Shown here piece after piece: positions 41,231 through 51,588 of a stretch of DNA of 64,000 bases; position 1 is the stretch's first letter, and each line of letters begins with the position of its first letter. The notes under the pieces are model-generated. The model searched no databases, had not been told where the DNA came from, and saw only the letters and a program-made list of their open reading frames with translations. Where the stretch lies: assembly GCA_030144725.1 (NCBI GenBank), contig JASKMD010000005.1:3165596-3229595 (forward strand). The letters run 5' to 3'. The DNA comes from Haematococcus lacustris (lineage: Eukaryota > Chlorophyta > Chlorophyceae > Chlamydomonadales > Haematococcaceae). The position numbers were made by a program, and so were the translations under genes.

Positions 41231-41848
41231 CCCCCCACCCCGGCCCTCCTCCTTCGCCAAGTCCGCCTCCCCTCCCCTTCCCAGCCCACCCACCCTCCTC
41301 TACACACGCGCAGCCCACGCGGGGGCAAGCCAGGACTAGCCATGCAGCGCCCAGGTGTGGCCGCCAGGTTCATGGCAGTCACCCTCAACGTGCAGGGCCT
41401 TGCCCAACCGCACAAACTGCAGGCCCTGCTTGACTGGGCCGCTGACAGCCCGGCGCAAGTGGTGTTCCTCCAAGAGTGCCAATTGGCGGAGAGCGTGTGG
41501 CAGTGGGCAGAAGCCCACAGGGGGGCCAAGCCCACCTGGCGGGGGCAGTGGTTCTACACCCCTGGCACCGGCAGCTCCCAAGGCTGTCTGGTATTGGTGA
41601 AGCCCTCCATCATCCTCCAGGGGTGCACCCAGGTGCAGCTGCAGGCAGAGGGGGCCCAGGGGTGGGTGCTGCGGGTAGACGGGGAGCTCGCAGGCAGGCC
41701 GGTGTCACTAGTGTGCGTGTACGCCCCGGCGCAGCAGGCAGAGCGGCCAGCGTTCTACGCAGAGTGCCTCCCCGCTTGCCTCCCGCCAGCCGCCGACCGC
41801 CGCCTCCTCCTCATGGGGGGCGGCTTTAACTGCATCCTAGCTCCCTGA
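41231..41848 (+). pseudogene. LINE ORF1 tail plus ORF2 endonuclease fragment
   Basis: The end of ORF1 is followed by TAGCCATG and 168 residues of the APE endonuclease. V-T-L-N-V-Q-G-L, L-Q-E-C and V-C-V-Y-A-P are present, but the G-D-F-N motif reads G-G-F-N, losing the catalytic Asp. The frame stops at a deletion junction (41,846) that jumps to the reverse transcriptase palm. Confidence 0.87.
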
Positions 41849-42558
41849 CCCCCGCGCTCCCCTCCAAGGAGTATGCGGACGACCTCACCATCGTGGTGCT
41901 CGATCGGGTCAGAGACGGGAAGGTGGTAGTGGAGGCCCTGGGCCTGTTTCACGCCGCTGGGGGCCCTGCGCTGAGTGTGAGCAAGAGCTAAGCCCTGCCG
42001 TGCGCCCAACCAGATCCCGGGCTGGGTTATCAGGGGGGCTCGGGACCCGAGGGGGCAGGGAGGGGAGGTAGGGGGGGGGGAGGGGGGGCAGGGGGCGGGC
42101 AGGGGCAGGTGGGCGAGCAGGGGCTAGGGGGTGGGCTGGGGGAAGGTGCCGGGCAAGGACAGCAGCAGGGCTGGCGGGAGCAGGGTGGGGAGCAGGAGCC
42201 GGAGGTGGTCATCCCAGCTGTCCGAGCGGGGGTGCCAGTCCGCCACCTAGGGGCCCCTCTTTGGGGCGGCGTCCTACACTGCCACCAGCGAGGCCGCCTT
42301 CGGTAGGGCGGCGGCGGCCATGATGGCAGCCTCCCTCCCTTGGCGGCCCCAAGGCATCAACCTCTTGGGGCGGGTGCAGGTGGCACAGCAGTGCCTGGCC
42401 TCCAAGTCCATCTACCAAATGGCTTTCGTGCAACCCTCCGCTCCTCTGGCGCAAGCCATGGCCTTGGCTGTCAACCGCTTTGTGGCAGCCTCAGACCTGC
42501 CCCAGGAGCGCAGCCCAACAGCAGCCGCCTCTACCCTAGCAAGGCGATCTGCGTGATG
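41847..42558 (+). pseudogene. LINE ORF2 fragment, palm with YADD
   Basis: It starts L-T-P-A-L-P-S-K-E-Y-A-D-D and runs to A-I-C-V-M. A TCA to TAA change at about 41,990 gives a stop where other copies encode Ser, and the Gly-rich stretch is out of frame. It is a deletion derivative. Confidence 0.85.
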
Positions 42559-43548
42559 TTCCGTGCGGTGCCCCCCGCTAGCCAATGCTTCTTCTCGGTG
42601 ATGGCGGAGCAGCTGTGGTACAACGCGCAAGTTCGCATGAACCCAGCAGCAAGGGAGGCGGCAGCTGAGCAGGGTTGGAGCCACTTCCGCCTCGTGAGGG
42701 AGGCCTTTCACAGCCCCCAGCTGGAGGGGGAGGCCCGCTGGGCTGCTGACCTGGTCAGGGCTTGCCTCCCCGAGCCCTGGCAGGGCATGGTGGACCGCTT
42801 GCAGCCTCCACAGCCGGAGTGGGAGTGCCTGAGGGTTGGGCCAGGGGTGGGGTTTGTGATGCGGCGCACCCCCATGCTCCAGCCCTCCCACTGGGTGGGC
42901 CCCAATGGCCGCCTCTACCCCGTAGACCCCACTGGGCAAGGGCCCCTCGGGGCTTTTTGGGTGGAGGAGGGGGCGGCCTGGGAGCCAGCAGCGGTGGCCC
43001 GGCTCAACAAGCCCAGCTACAGGCTCACCCCGGAAGAGCGAGCCACCCACCTCCGCCGTCTACCCGCCCAGCATCACGTGGCGCAGGAGCAGGCTCAGGG
43101 GCAGGAGCAAGGATGGGCCAGGGCAGCTGGCAGGAAGGGGGGGGCGGACTAGGGGGCGGGGCGGGGGCAGGGGGAGAGGGCGTGGAGGAGGTGGAGGGCG
43201 TTGGGGAGCAGGGGGCGGGGCGGGAGGGCGGGCTGCCGACGCAGCTGAGGAGAGGCCTGGCACCTGGCCTAAGGAGGAGTGGCTCTTGGGCCCCTGGGCT
43301 CACCTGCAGCTGGACCCTCAGGTGTGGGGCATGGGCACCACCACCCTACTGGACTTCTCTGTTAAGCATGCCAGGGTGCGCCTCCACCAGCTCCAGCGCG
43401 TCAGTGCCGACCCCCTCTACCCACCCAGTTGGGGCTTGTGGCCTGCGCTGTGGGGTGTGCGCCCCCCCCCGGGCAGCGGGCGAACCGGTAGTGGCAGCGG
43501 TGGCTGATGAAGCCCTGAGGGAGCTGGAGCTCAAGTGGGAGGCCAGCG
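42559..43548 (+). pseudogene. LINE ORF2 fragment, C-terminal connector
   Basis: It continues after the 75-residue deletion from F-R-A-V-P-P to L-E-L-K-W-E-A-S-A. An indel follows M-G-Q-type Gly/Arg-rich repeats near 43,140. The zinc-knuckle part of ORF2 is absent because the sequence jumps directly into ORF1. Confidence 0.83.
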
Positions 43549-44880
43549 CGCACCGAGCTGGGGCCGTGCCTTCTCCGATGGTTTTGGATCGCCCACGCCT
43601 TCCCCGTCCCTTGCCCTCTACCCTTTTCCCAACGCCCACCACCTTCCAGCCCAGCGCCTTGGGGGCCTTCGTGGCTCAGGCGCATGCGCCTTGCTCTGTC
43701 CCGCCCCGTTGCGCGCTTTCCCCCCACACCCCTCTGCCCTCTGGCCCCCTCAGCCCCCCTTGGGCCGCCCCTCCCCCCCTTGTTTATCCTCCCGCTGTCC
43801 ATCCCGGGCCTCTTGAGGGGTCTGTTGCCACTGGCTCCCTTGCCGGTATTCCCCCATCAGCCTCTCCGCGCTCCCTGGGGCACTTGGGATTGCTGGGCAA
43901 GGCCCTCTCTGAGGGCGCGGTGCTGGCCTCCAAGGGCAAGCTCGCTGCCCGTAAGCTGAGAGACGCCACAGCTAGGGGCCTAGCCACAGCCGGGCAGTGG
44001 GTGGGTGGGGAACCTTCCGCCAGCTCTCCCTCCCTTCACCCCATGGACGCCGAGGCAGCGGCCCCCACCGCGCCTTGCCGCACGGAGGTCACGGGGCCTG
44101 GTGCAATTGCCCCTCTCCCAGCCCAGGAGCTTGGTCCCTCCACCGGCCTGGGCAGCCGGTTCGGCTCAGTGCGGGTTGGGTCCGGTGAGCTGCAGGGTAG
44201 TCAGCCTCCCCGCTCGCTTGACACCGCCGCGAGGGCCCCTCCGCGCCCCTCCCCGGATGACAGGAGGGCTGGGCGGGAGGAAAGACAGCGGGAGGCCCAG
44301 TGTAGGTCGAGGCGAGGCAGCACGCAGCCAGCTACCCAGCCAGCCAGAGGGGGGCCTCGCCGGCGCCGGTATGGCATTCCCTCTGCCGGGTCCAGCTCGG
44401 AGGGAAGGGAGGCTCTGCTGGTAGGGCTCTTTCTAGAGGCTCAGCCCAGGCTGTGGCAAGCCGGCAGGCAGCGTGCTGCGCAGCTTGGCCATGGGTCCCC
44501 ACACGTGCGCCGCTACGGGCTGCTCAGCCCCACTGCTAGTTTGGCCAGCTCGCTGGGGGCCTCTTGTGACAGCCCTGTAGCTGAGTCGGCAGGGGTCCGG
44601 GAGTACAGGCCCAGGGTGGCTAGGCGGCAGCAGCCGGAGCAGGCAGGGCACGCTGGGGGAGAGGTCGAGCAGCTCGGTCCTCTGCCCCTGCGGCCCCCGC
44701 TGGCCATCTATTCACGTGAGCCTCGAGTCCGCCTGCGCCGCCCGGGGCCCAAGTTGGCGTGCATTGAGGCCACCCCGGCCCCCCCCCCCGGCCCTCCTCC
44801 TTCGCCATGTCCGCCTCCCCTCCCCTTCCCAGCCCACCCACCCTCCTCTACACACGCGTAGCCCGCGCGGGGGCAAGGCA
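43549..44880 (+). pseudogene. LINE ORF1 C-terminal fragment
   Basis: It matches the last ~440 residues of ORF1 from [10 protein letters not shown] to the ORF1 stop region. It sits directly after the ORF2 connector, so ORF2 and ORF1 pieces are joined head to tail. The (GA)n array found in the full-length ORF1 is absent. Confidence 0.83.
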
Positions 44881-44888
44881 GGACTAGC

Positions 44889-45395
44889 CATGCAGCGCCC
44901 AGGTGTGGCCGCCAGGTTCATGGCAGTCACCCTCAACGTGCAGGGCCTTGCCCAGCCGCACAAACTGCAGGCCCTGCTTGACTGGGCCGCTGACAGCCCG
45001 GCGCAAGTGGTGTTCCTCCAAGAGTGCCATAGGGCGGAGAGCGTGTGGCAGTGGGCAGAAGCCCACAGGGGGGCCAAGCCCACCTGGCGGGGGCAGTGGT
45101 TCTACACCCCTGGCACCGGCAGCTCCCAAGGCTGTCTGGTATTGGTCAAGCCCTCCATCATCCTCCAGGGGTGCACCCAGGTGCAGCTGCAGGCAGAGGG
45201 GGCCCAGGGGTGGGTGCTGCGGGTAGACGGGGAGCTCGCAGGCAGGCCGGTGTCACTAGTGTGCGTGTACGCCCCGGCGCAGCAGACAGAGCGGCCAACG
45301 TTCTATGCAGAGTGCCTCCCCGCTTGCCTCCCGCCAGCCGCCGACCGCCGCCTCCTCCTCATGGGGGGCGGCTTTAACTGCATCCTAGCTCCCTG
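44889..45395 (+). pseudogene. LINE ORF2 endonuclease fragment
   Basis: This is a second copy of 41,341-41,848, with the same G-G-F-N change and the same deletion junction. It was therefore made by duplication rather than by separate insertion. Confidence 0.87.
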
Positions 45396-46190
45396 ACCCC
45401 CGCGCTCCCCTCCAAGGAGTATGCGGACGACCTCACCATCGTGGTGCTCGATCGGGTCAGAGACGGGAAGGTGGTAGTGGAGGCCCTGGGCCTGTTTCAC
45501 GCCGCTGGGGGCCCTGCGCTGAGTGTGAGCAAGAGCTCAGCCCTGCCGTGCGCCCAGCCAGATCCCGGGCTGGGTTATCAGGGGGGCTCGGGACCCGAGG
45601 GGGCAGGGAGGGGAGGTAGGGGGGGGGGAGGGGGGGCAGGGGGCGGGCAGGGGCAGGTGGGCGAGCAGGGGCTAGGGGGTGGGCTGGGGGAAGGTGCCGG
45701 GCAAGGACAGCAGCAGGGCTGGCGGGAGCAGGGTGGGGAGCAGGAGCCGGAGGTGGTCATCCCAGCTGTCCGAGCGGGGGTGCCAGTCCGCCACCTAGGG
45801 GCCCCTCTTTGGGGCGGCGTCCTACGCTGCCACCAGCGAGGCCGCCTTCGGTAGGGCGGCGGCGGCCATGATGGCAGCCTCCCTCCCTTGGCGGCCCCAA
45901 GGCATCAACCTCTTGGGGCGGGCGCAGGTGGCACAGCAGTGCCTGGCCTCCAAGTCCATCTACCAAATGGCTTTCGTGCAACCCTCCGCTCCTCTGGCGC
46001 AAGCCATGGCCTTGGCTGTCAACCGCTTTGTGGCAGCCTCAGACCTGCCCCAGGAGCGCAGCCCAACAGCAGCCGCCTCTACCCTAGCAAGGCGATCTGC
46101 GTGATGTTCCGTGCGGTGCCCCCCGCTAGCCAATGCTTCTTCTCGGTGATGGCGGAGCCGCTGTGGTACAACGCGCAAGTTCGCATGAAC
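45396..46190 (+). pseudogene. LINE ORF2 palm fragment joined to C-rich unit
   Basis: A copy of 41,847-42,558 without the TAA, followed by F-R-A-V-P-P to A-Q-V-R-M-N-P, then C-rich unit U3. The end point equals that of the fragment at 38,358-39,112. Confidence 0.85.
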
Positions 46191-48308
46191 CCGCGGGTCT
46201 TGCGCGCCTACACTTGAGACTATTAATGCCCTCCCTCCCTTCTTCCCCACTTCTCTCGCCCTCCCCATGGACCTCTCCTTCCCTTCCCTCCCCTTCCTCC
46301 TCTACCTCCTTTCCCCCGCTTCTCCATCATCCCGTCCCCCTCTGGGTCCTATTACCCCCTCCAGCAACAGCAGCAGCCTTCCTCCCCCTCCGCCTCCTCA
46401 CCCTCACCATCTACACACATATACACCTCACCCCAGCAAAAGATGAGTGCAGGTATGTGGCACCCTGTACCTACCCTAACCGCTAGCATGCCCCTTGTCC
46501 CGCTGCAGGATTGATCATCACACCCTTCCCCTTTTCCTCCCCTTTCCCACGCCCACCACCATCGCCAAGCTGGTCGTCCCCCACATCCACCTCTCCCCAC
46601 CCCCACTTCCCCCCTCCCCGTCACCTCTCCCCTGACATCCCAGCAACCAAGAGAAAGCCCACCCCATCCACCCTCTTGCCACTACCACCACCACCACCAC
46701 CCCCTCCCTTCCCCCTCTCCCTCTCTCCCATGCTTGTCAAGCCTACCCTTCCCCTATCCCACCCTTCGATTGACGTGGCATCGCAGCCCCCACCTCATCC
46801 CACCTTCCCTTCCCTTCACCCTACTACACACCCCACCGCAGCCCCACCCCACTGGCGCATGGGATATGTTGCCTGGTGTGAGCAGGTAGGAGGCCAGGAG
46901 AACCCCAAAGGTGAGGCCACGGTGATAGCTAACATAGTGCCCAACCTGGTCACCCTACCTCACGTGCACGCCCCTTGGTTGTAGGTCTGATGGGTCACCT
47001 CCCCTCCACTTCCCCTACACAACCACCCCCTCCCAATTTATCCTCCCCGGCCCCCGCTCCCTCTCCCGCCCCGACCCCCGCCCATGCCCCCAACCCATGC
47101 CCCTACACAACCCAACCCAGGACCCTACCAAACCCAACCCATGCCCCTAACCCAACCCACCCCGCCTTCAAGCCACCCCGCCCATTTAAACCCAACTGAG
47201 CCTCCCGCCTCCCCGCCTCCCGCATCCCTGCCTCCCGCCTCCCCGCCTCCCGCATCCCTGCCTCCCGCCTTTTACATCTACCCTCCCTCCCCGCCTTCAA
47301 ACCTCCACTCCCACCCCCTTCCCAGCAGCAGTCATAGCAAGCAGCCAAAAGGTAGGTAGGTGCTATAGTGCCCCTACTATCTGCTGCTGCTGCCCCCCTT
47401 GCTGTTGCTGCCCCCCTACTGTTGCTGCTGCCCCCCTACTGCTGCTGCTGCCCCCATGCTGCTGCTGCTGCCCCCATGTTGTTGCTGCTGCTGCCCCCAT
47501 GCCCCCTACTGCTGCTGCTGCTACTGCTGCAGCCCCCCTGCAGCTGCTGCTGCTGCCCCCCTACCTTGATTGCAGGCCTGGTGATTGCAGGTCTGATGAA
47601 CACCTCTCCTCCACTTTCCCTACACGACCACCCCCTTTCCAGCAGCAGTCATCAAGCAGCCAAAAGGTAGGTAGGTGCTATAGTGCCCCTACTATCTGCT
47701 GCTGCAGCCCCCCTGCCCCCCTGCTGCTGCTGCTGCTGCTGCTGCAGCCCCCCTGCCCCCCTGCTGCTGCTGCTGCTGCTGCAGCCCCCCCACTGCTGCT
47801 ACTGCAGCCCCCCTGCCCCCCTACTGCTGCTGCTGCCCCCCCACTGCTGCTGCTGCTGCCCACCTGCCCCCCTGCTGTTGCTGCTGCCCCCATGCTGCTG
47901 CTGCTCCCGTGCCCCCCTGCCCCCCTGCTGCTGCTGCTGGTCACAGCCAGCCAGTACTGGTCACCCCCAGCGTCGGTGAGCCAGCGCTGGTTGGTTAACC
48001 AGCGTTGGTCGGTCAACCAGCGCTGGTCGGTCAACCAGCGCTGGACCGTCAACCAGCGCTGGTCGGTCAACCAGCGCTGGTCGGTCAACCAGCGCTGGTC
48101 CGTCAACCAGCGCTGGTCCGTCAACCAGCGCTGGTCCGTCAACCAGCGCTGGTCCGTCAACCAGCGCTGGTCCGTCAACCAGCGCTGGTCGGTCAACCAG
48201 CGCTGGTCGGTCAACCAGCGTTGGTCGGTCAACCAGCGCTGGTCGGTCAACCAGCGCTGGTCGGTCAACCAGCGCTGGTCGGTCAACCAGCGCTGGTCCG
48301 TCAACCGG
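46191..48308 (+). repeat. C-rich unit U3
   Basis: A copy of U2 at a distance of about 7,078 bp with no difference that I noticed in the repeat-array lengths. The 18-bp minisatellite lies at 47,983-48,308. Confidence 0.87.
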
Positions 48309-48413
48309 CCCCCCACCCCGGCCCTCCTCCTTCGCCAAGTCCGCCTCCCCTCCCCTTCCCAGCCCACCCACCCTCCTCTACACACGCGCAGCCCACGCAG
48401 CCTCAGACCTGCC
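48309..48413 (+). pseudogene. LINE ORF1 tail up to gap
   Basis: It follows the minisatellite as in U2, but after GCAGCCCACGC it jumps to CAGCCTCAGACCTGCC, a sequence that in the other copy lies more than 1 kb downstream. This is either a deletion or a misjoin at the gap edge. Confidence 0.7.
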
Positions 48414-48913
48414 NNNNNNNNNNNNNNNNNNNNNNNNNNNNNNNNNNNNNNNNNNNNNNNNNNNNNNNNNNNNNNNNNNNNNNNNNNNNNNNNNNNNNNN
48501 NNNNNNNNNNNNNNNNNNNNNNNNNNNNNNNNNNNNNNNNNNNNNNNNNNNNNNNNNNNNNNNNNNNNNNNNNNNNNNNNNNNNNNNNNNNNNNNNNNNN
48601 NNNNNNNNNNNNNNNNNNNNNNNNNNNNNNNNNNNNNNNNNNNNNNNNNNNNNNNNNNNNNNNNNNNNNNNNNNNNNNNNNNNNNNNNNNNNNNNNNNNN
48701 NNNNNNNNNNNNNNNNNNNNNNNNNNNNNNNNNNNNNNNNNNNNNNNNNNNNNNNNNNNNNNNNNNNNNNNNNNNNNNNNNNNNNNNNNNNNNNNNNNNN
48801 NNNNNNNNNNNNNNNNNNNNNNNNNNNNNNNNNNNNNNNNNNNNNNNNNNNNNNNNNNNNNNNNNNNNNNNNNNNNNNNNNNNNNNNNNNNNNNNNNNNN
48901 NNNNNNNNNNNNN
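48414..48913. other. Assembly gap (500 N)
   Basis: Exactly 500 N. By comparison with the other duplicate, sequence from the ORF2 connector region is missing here. Confidence 0.99.
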
Positions 48914-50698
48914 GAGCAAGGATGGGCCAGGGCAGCTGGCAGGAAGGGGGGGGCGGACTAGGGGGCGGGGCGGGGGCAGGGGGAGAGGGCGTGGAGGAGG
49001 TGGAGGGCGTTGGGGAGCAGGGGGCGGGGCGGGAGGGCGGGCTGCCGACGCAGCTGAGGAGAGGCCTGGCACCTGGCCTAAGGAGGAGTGGCTCTTGGGC
49101 CCCTGGGCTCACCTGCAGCTGGACCCTCAGGTGTGGGGCATGGGCACCACCACCCTACTGGACTTCTCTGTTAAGCATGCCAGGGTGCGCCTCCACCAGC
49201 TCCAGCGCGTCAGTGCCGACCCCCTCTACCCACCCAGTTGGGGCTTGTGGCCTGCGCTGTGGGGTGTGCGCCCCCCCCCGGGCAGCGGGCGAACCGGTAG
49301 TGGCAGCGGTGGCTGATGAAGCCCTGAGGGAGCTGGAGCTCAAGTGGGAGGCCAGCGCGCACCGAGCTGGGGCCGTGCCTTCTCCGATGGTTTTGGATCG
49401 CCCACGCCTTCCCCGTCCCTTGCCCTCTACCCTTTTCCCAACGCCCACCACCTTCCAGCCCAGCGCCTTGGGGGCCTTCGTGGCTCAGGCGCATGCGCCT
49501 TGCTCTGTCCCGCCCCGTTGCGCGCTTTCCCCCCACACCCCTCTGCCCTCTGGCCCCCTCAGCCCCCCTTGGGCCGCCCCTCCCCCCCCTGTTTATCCTC
49601 CCGCTGTCCATCCCGGGCCTCTTGAGGGGTCTGTTGCCACTGGCTCCCTTGCCGGTATTCCCCCATCAGCCTCTCCGCGCTCCCTGGGGCACTTGGGATT
49701 GCTGGGCAAGGCCCTCTCTGAGGGCGCGGTGCTGGCCTCCAAGGGCAAGCTCGCTGCCCGTAAGCTGAGAGACGCCACAGCTAGGGGCCTAGCCACTAGC
49801 CGGGCAGTGGGTGGGTGGGGAACCTTCCGCCAGCTCTCCCTCCCTTCACCCCATGGACGCCGAGGCAGCGGCCCCCACCGCGCCTTGCCGCACGGAGGTC
49901 ACGGGGCCTGGTGCAATTGCCCCTCTCCCAGCCCAGGAGCTTGGTCCCTCCACCGGCCTGGGCAGCCGGTTCGGCTCAGTGCGGGTTGGGTCCGGTGAGC
50001 TGCAGGGTAGTCAGCCTCCCCGCTCGCTTGACACCGCCGCGAGGGCCCCTCCGCGCCCCTCCCCGGATGACAGGAGGGCTGGGCGGGAGGAAAGACAGCG
50101 GGAGGCCCAGTGTAGGTCGAGGCGAGGCAGCACGCAGCCAGCTACCCAGCCAGCCAGAGGGGGGCCTCGCCGGCGCCGGTATGGCATTCCCTCTGCCGGG
50201 TCCAGCTCGGAGGGAAGGGAGGCTCTGCTGGTAGGGCTCTTTCTAGAGGCTCAGCCCAGGCTGTGGCAAGCCGGCAGGCAGCGTGCTGCGCAGCTTGGCC
50301 ATGGGTCCCCACACGTGCGCCGCTACGGGCTGCTCAGCCCCACTGCTAGTTTGGCCAGCTCGCTGGGGGCCTCTTGTGACAGCCCTGTAGCTGAGTCGGC
50401 AGGGGTCCGGGAGTACAGGCCCAGGGTGGCTAGGCGGCAGCAGCCGGAGCAGGCAGGGCACGCTGGGGGAGAGGTCGAGCAGCTCGGTCCTCTGCCCCTG
50501 CGGCCCCCGCTGGCCATCTATTCACGTGAGCCTCGAGTCCGCCTGCGCCGCCCGGGGCCCAAGTTGGCGTGCATTGAGGCCACCCCGGCCCCCCCCCCCC
50601 GGCCCTCCTCCTTCGCCATGTCCGCCTCCCCTCCCCTTCCCAGCCCACCCACCCTCCTCTACACACGCGTAGCCCGCGCGGGGGCAAGGCAGGACTAG
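48914..50698 (+). pseudogene. LINE ORF2 connector and ORF1 C-terminal fragment
   Basis: Near-identical to 43,107-44,886, including the join of ORF2 (E-A-S-A) to ORF1 (V-P-S-P-M-V). A few indels are present, for example CCACTAGCC for CCACAGCC near 49,797, that change the reading frame. Confidence 0.84.
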
Positions 50699-50700
50699 CC

Positions 50701-51130
50701 ATGCAGCGCCCAGGTGTGGCCGCCAGGTTCATGGCAGTCACCCTCAACGTGCAGGGCCTTGCCCAGCCGCACAAACTGCAGGCCCTGCTTGACTGGGCCG
50801 CTGACAGCCCGGCGCAAGTGGTGTTCCTCCAAGAGTGCCATAGGGCGGAGAGCGTGTGGCAGTGGGCAGAAGCCCACAGGGGGGCCAAGCCCACCTGGCG
50901 GGGGCAGTGGTTCTACACCCCTGGCACCGGCAGCTCCCAAGGCTGTCTGGTATTGGTCAAGCCCTCCATCATCCTCCAGGGGTGCACCCAGGTGCAGCTG
51001 CAGGCAGAGGGGGCCCAGGGGTGGGTGCTGCGGGTAGACGGGGAGCTCGCAGGCAGGCCGGTGTCACTAGTGTGCGTGTACGCCCCGGCGCAGCAGACAG
51101 AGCGGCCAACGTTCTATGCAGAGTGCCTCC
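50701..51130 (+). pseudogene. LINE ORF2 endonuclease fragment, truncated at LINE junction
   Basis: The endonuclease N-terminus, open to F-Y-A-E-C-L, then interrupted by the poly(T) that marks the poly(A) tail of the opposite-strand LINE. The two LINEs thus meet with opposite orientation. Confidence 0.87.
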
Positions 51131-51132
51131 TC

Positions 51133-51147
51133 TTTTTTTTTTTTTTT
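51133..51147 (-). other. LINE poly(A) tail
   Basis: Fifteen T on the plus strand, read as A15 after CTCCTCCATG on the LINE strand. An A tail at the 3-prime end fits L1-type target-primed reverse transcription. Confidence 0.88.
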
Positions 51148-51588
51148 CATGGAGGAGCATTACAAGAGAGAGAGTGAGACTAAAGAAAAGAAGAAAAGAG
51201 AAGACTACATCAAACAAGGTTCCCGCATACACCCCCAAGCACCCCAGCCAAAAACACAGCGGCCCACACACCCCAAGGAAAGGTTCACACACCCCAAGCA
51301 AAGGTCCACACAACCCAAGCAACCCCCTCCCTAGGACAACGACAAGACACTACCCCACACCAACGCCCTCCACCCTAGCTCACTTCCCCAGACCCTCCCC
51401 AGACCCTCCCCACAAAACTACCCACACGAGCCTAAGTTCCGCCCCTCGACCTGAAACCGAGAACCCTACCCCCAACGCTCAAACCAAGACCATCAGAGCC
51501 CCCGGTCCCCTAACACCCAGACATCCCCCCGAAGCCTAGCCCACCCCACCCACCGAACGCCCTAAGCCCCCACCAGCAACCCTGAAGC
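51148..51588 (-). other. LINE 3-prime untranslated region
   Basis: It lies between the ORF2 stop and the A tail. The part next to the tail is rich in CTTTTCTT on the LINE strand, and the rest has loose GGGGTGTGTG/TTGG repeats. No open frame of note. Confidence 0.8.

Noticed and set aside
42762..44861. A 699-codon plus-strand protein
   Set aside because: It fuses an out-of-frame stretch of LINE ORF2 to the ORF1 C-terminal fragment across a deletion junction, so it is not a natural gene.
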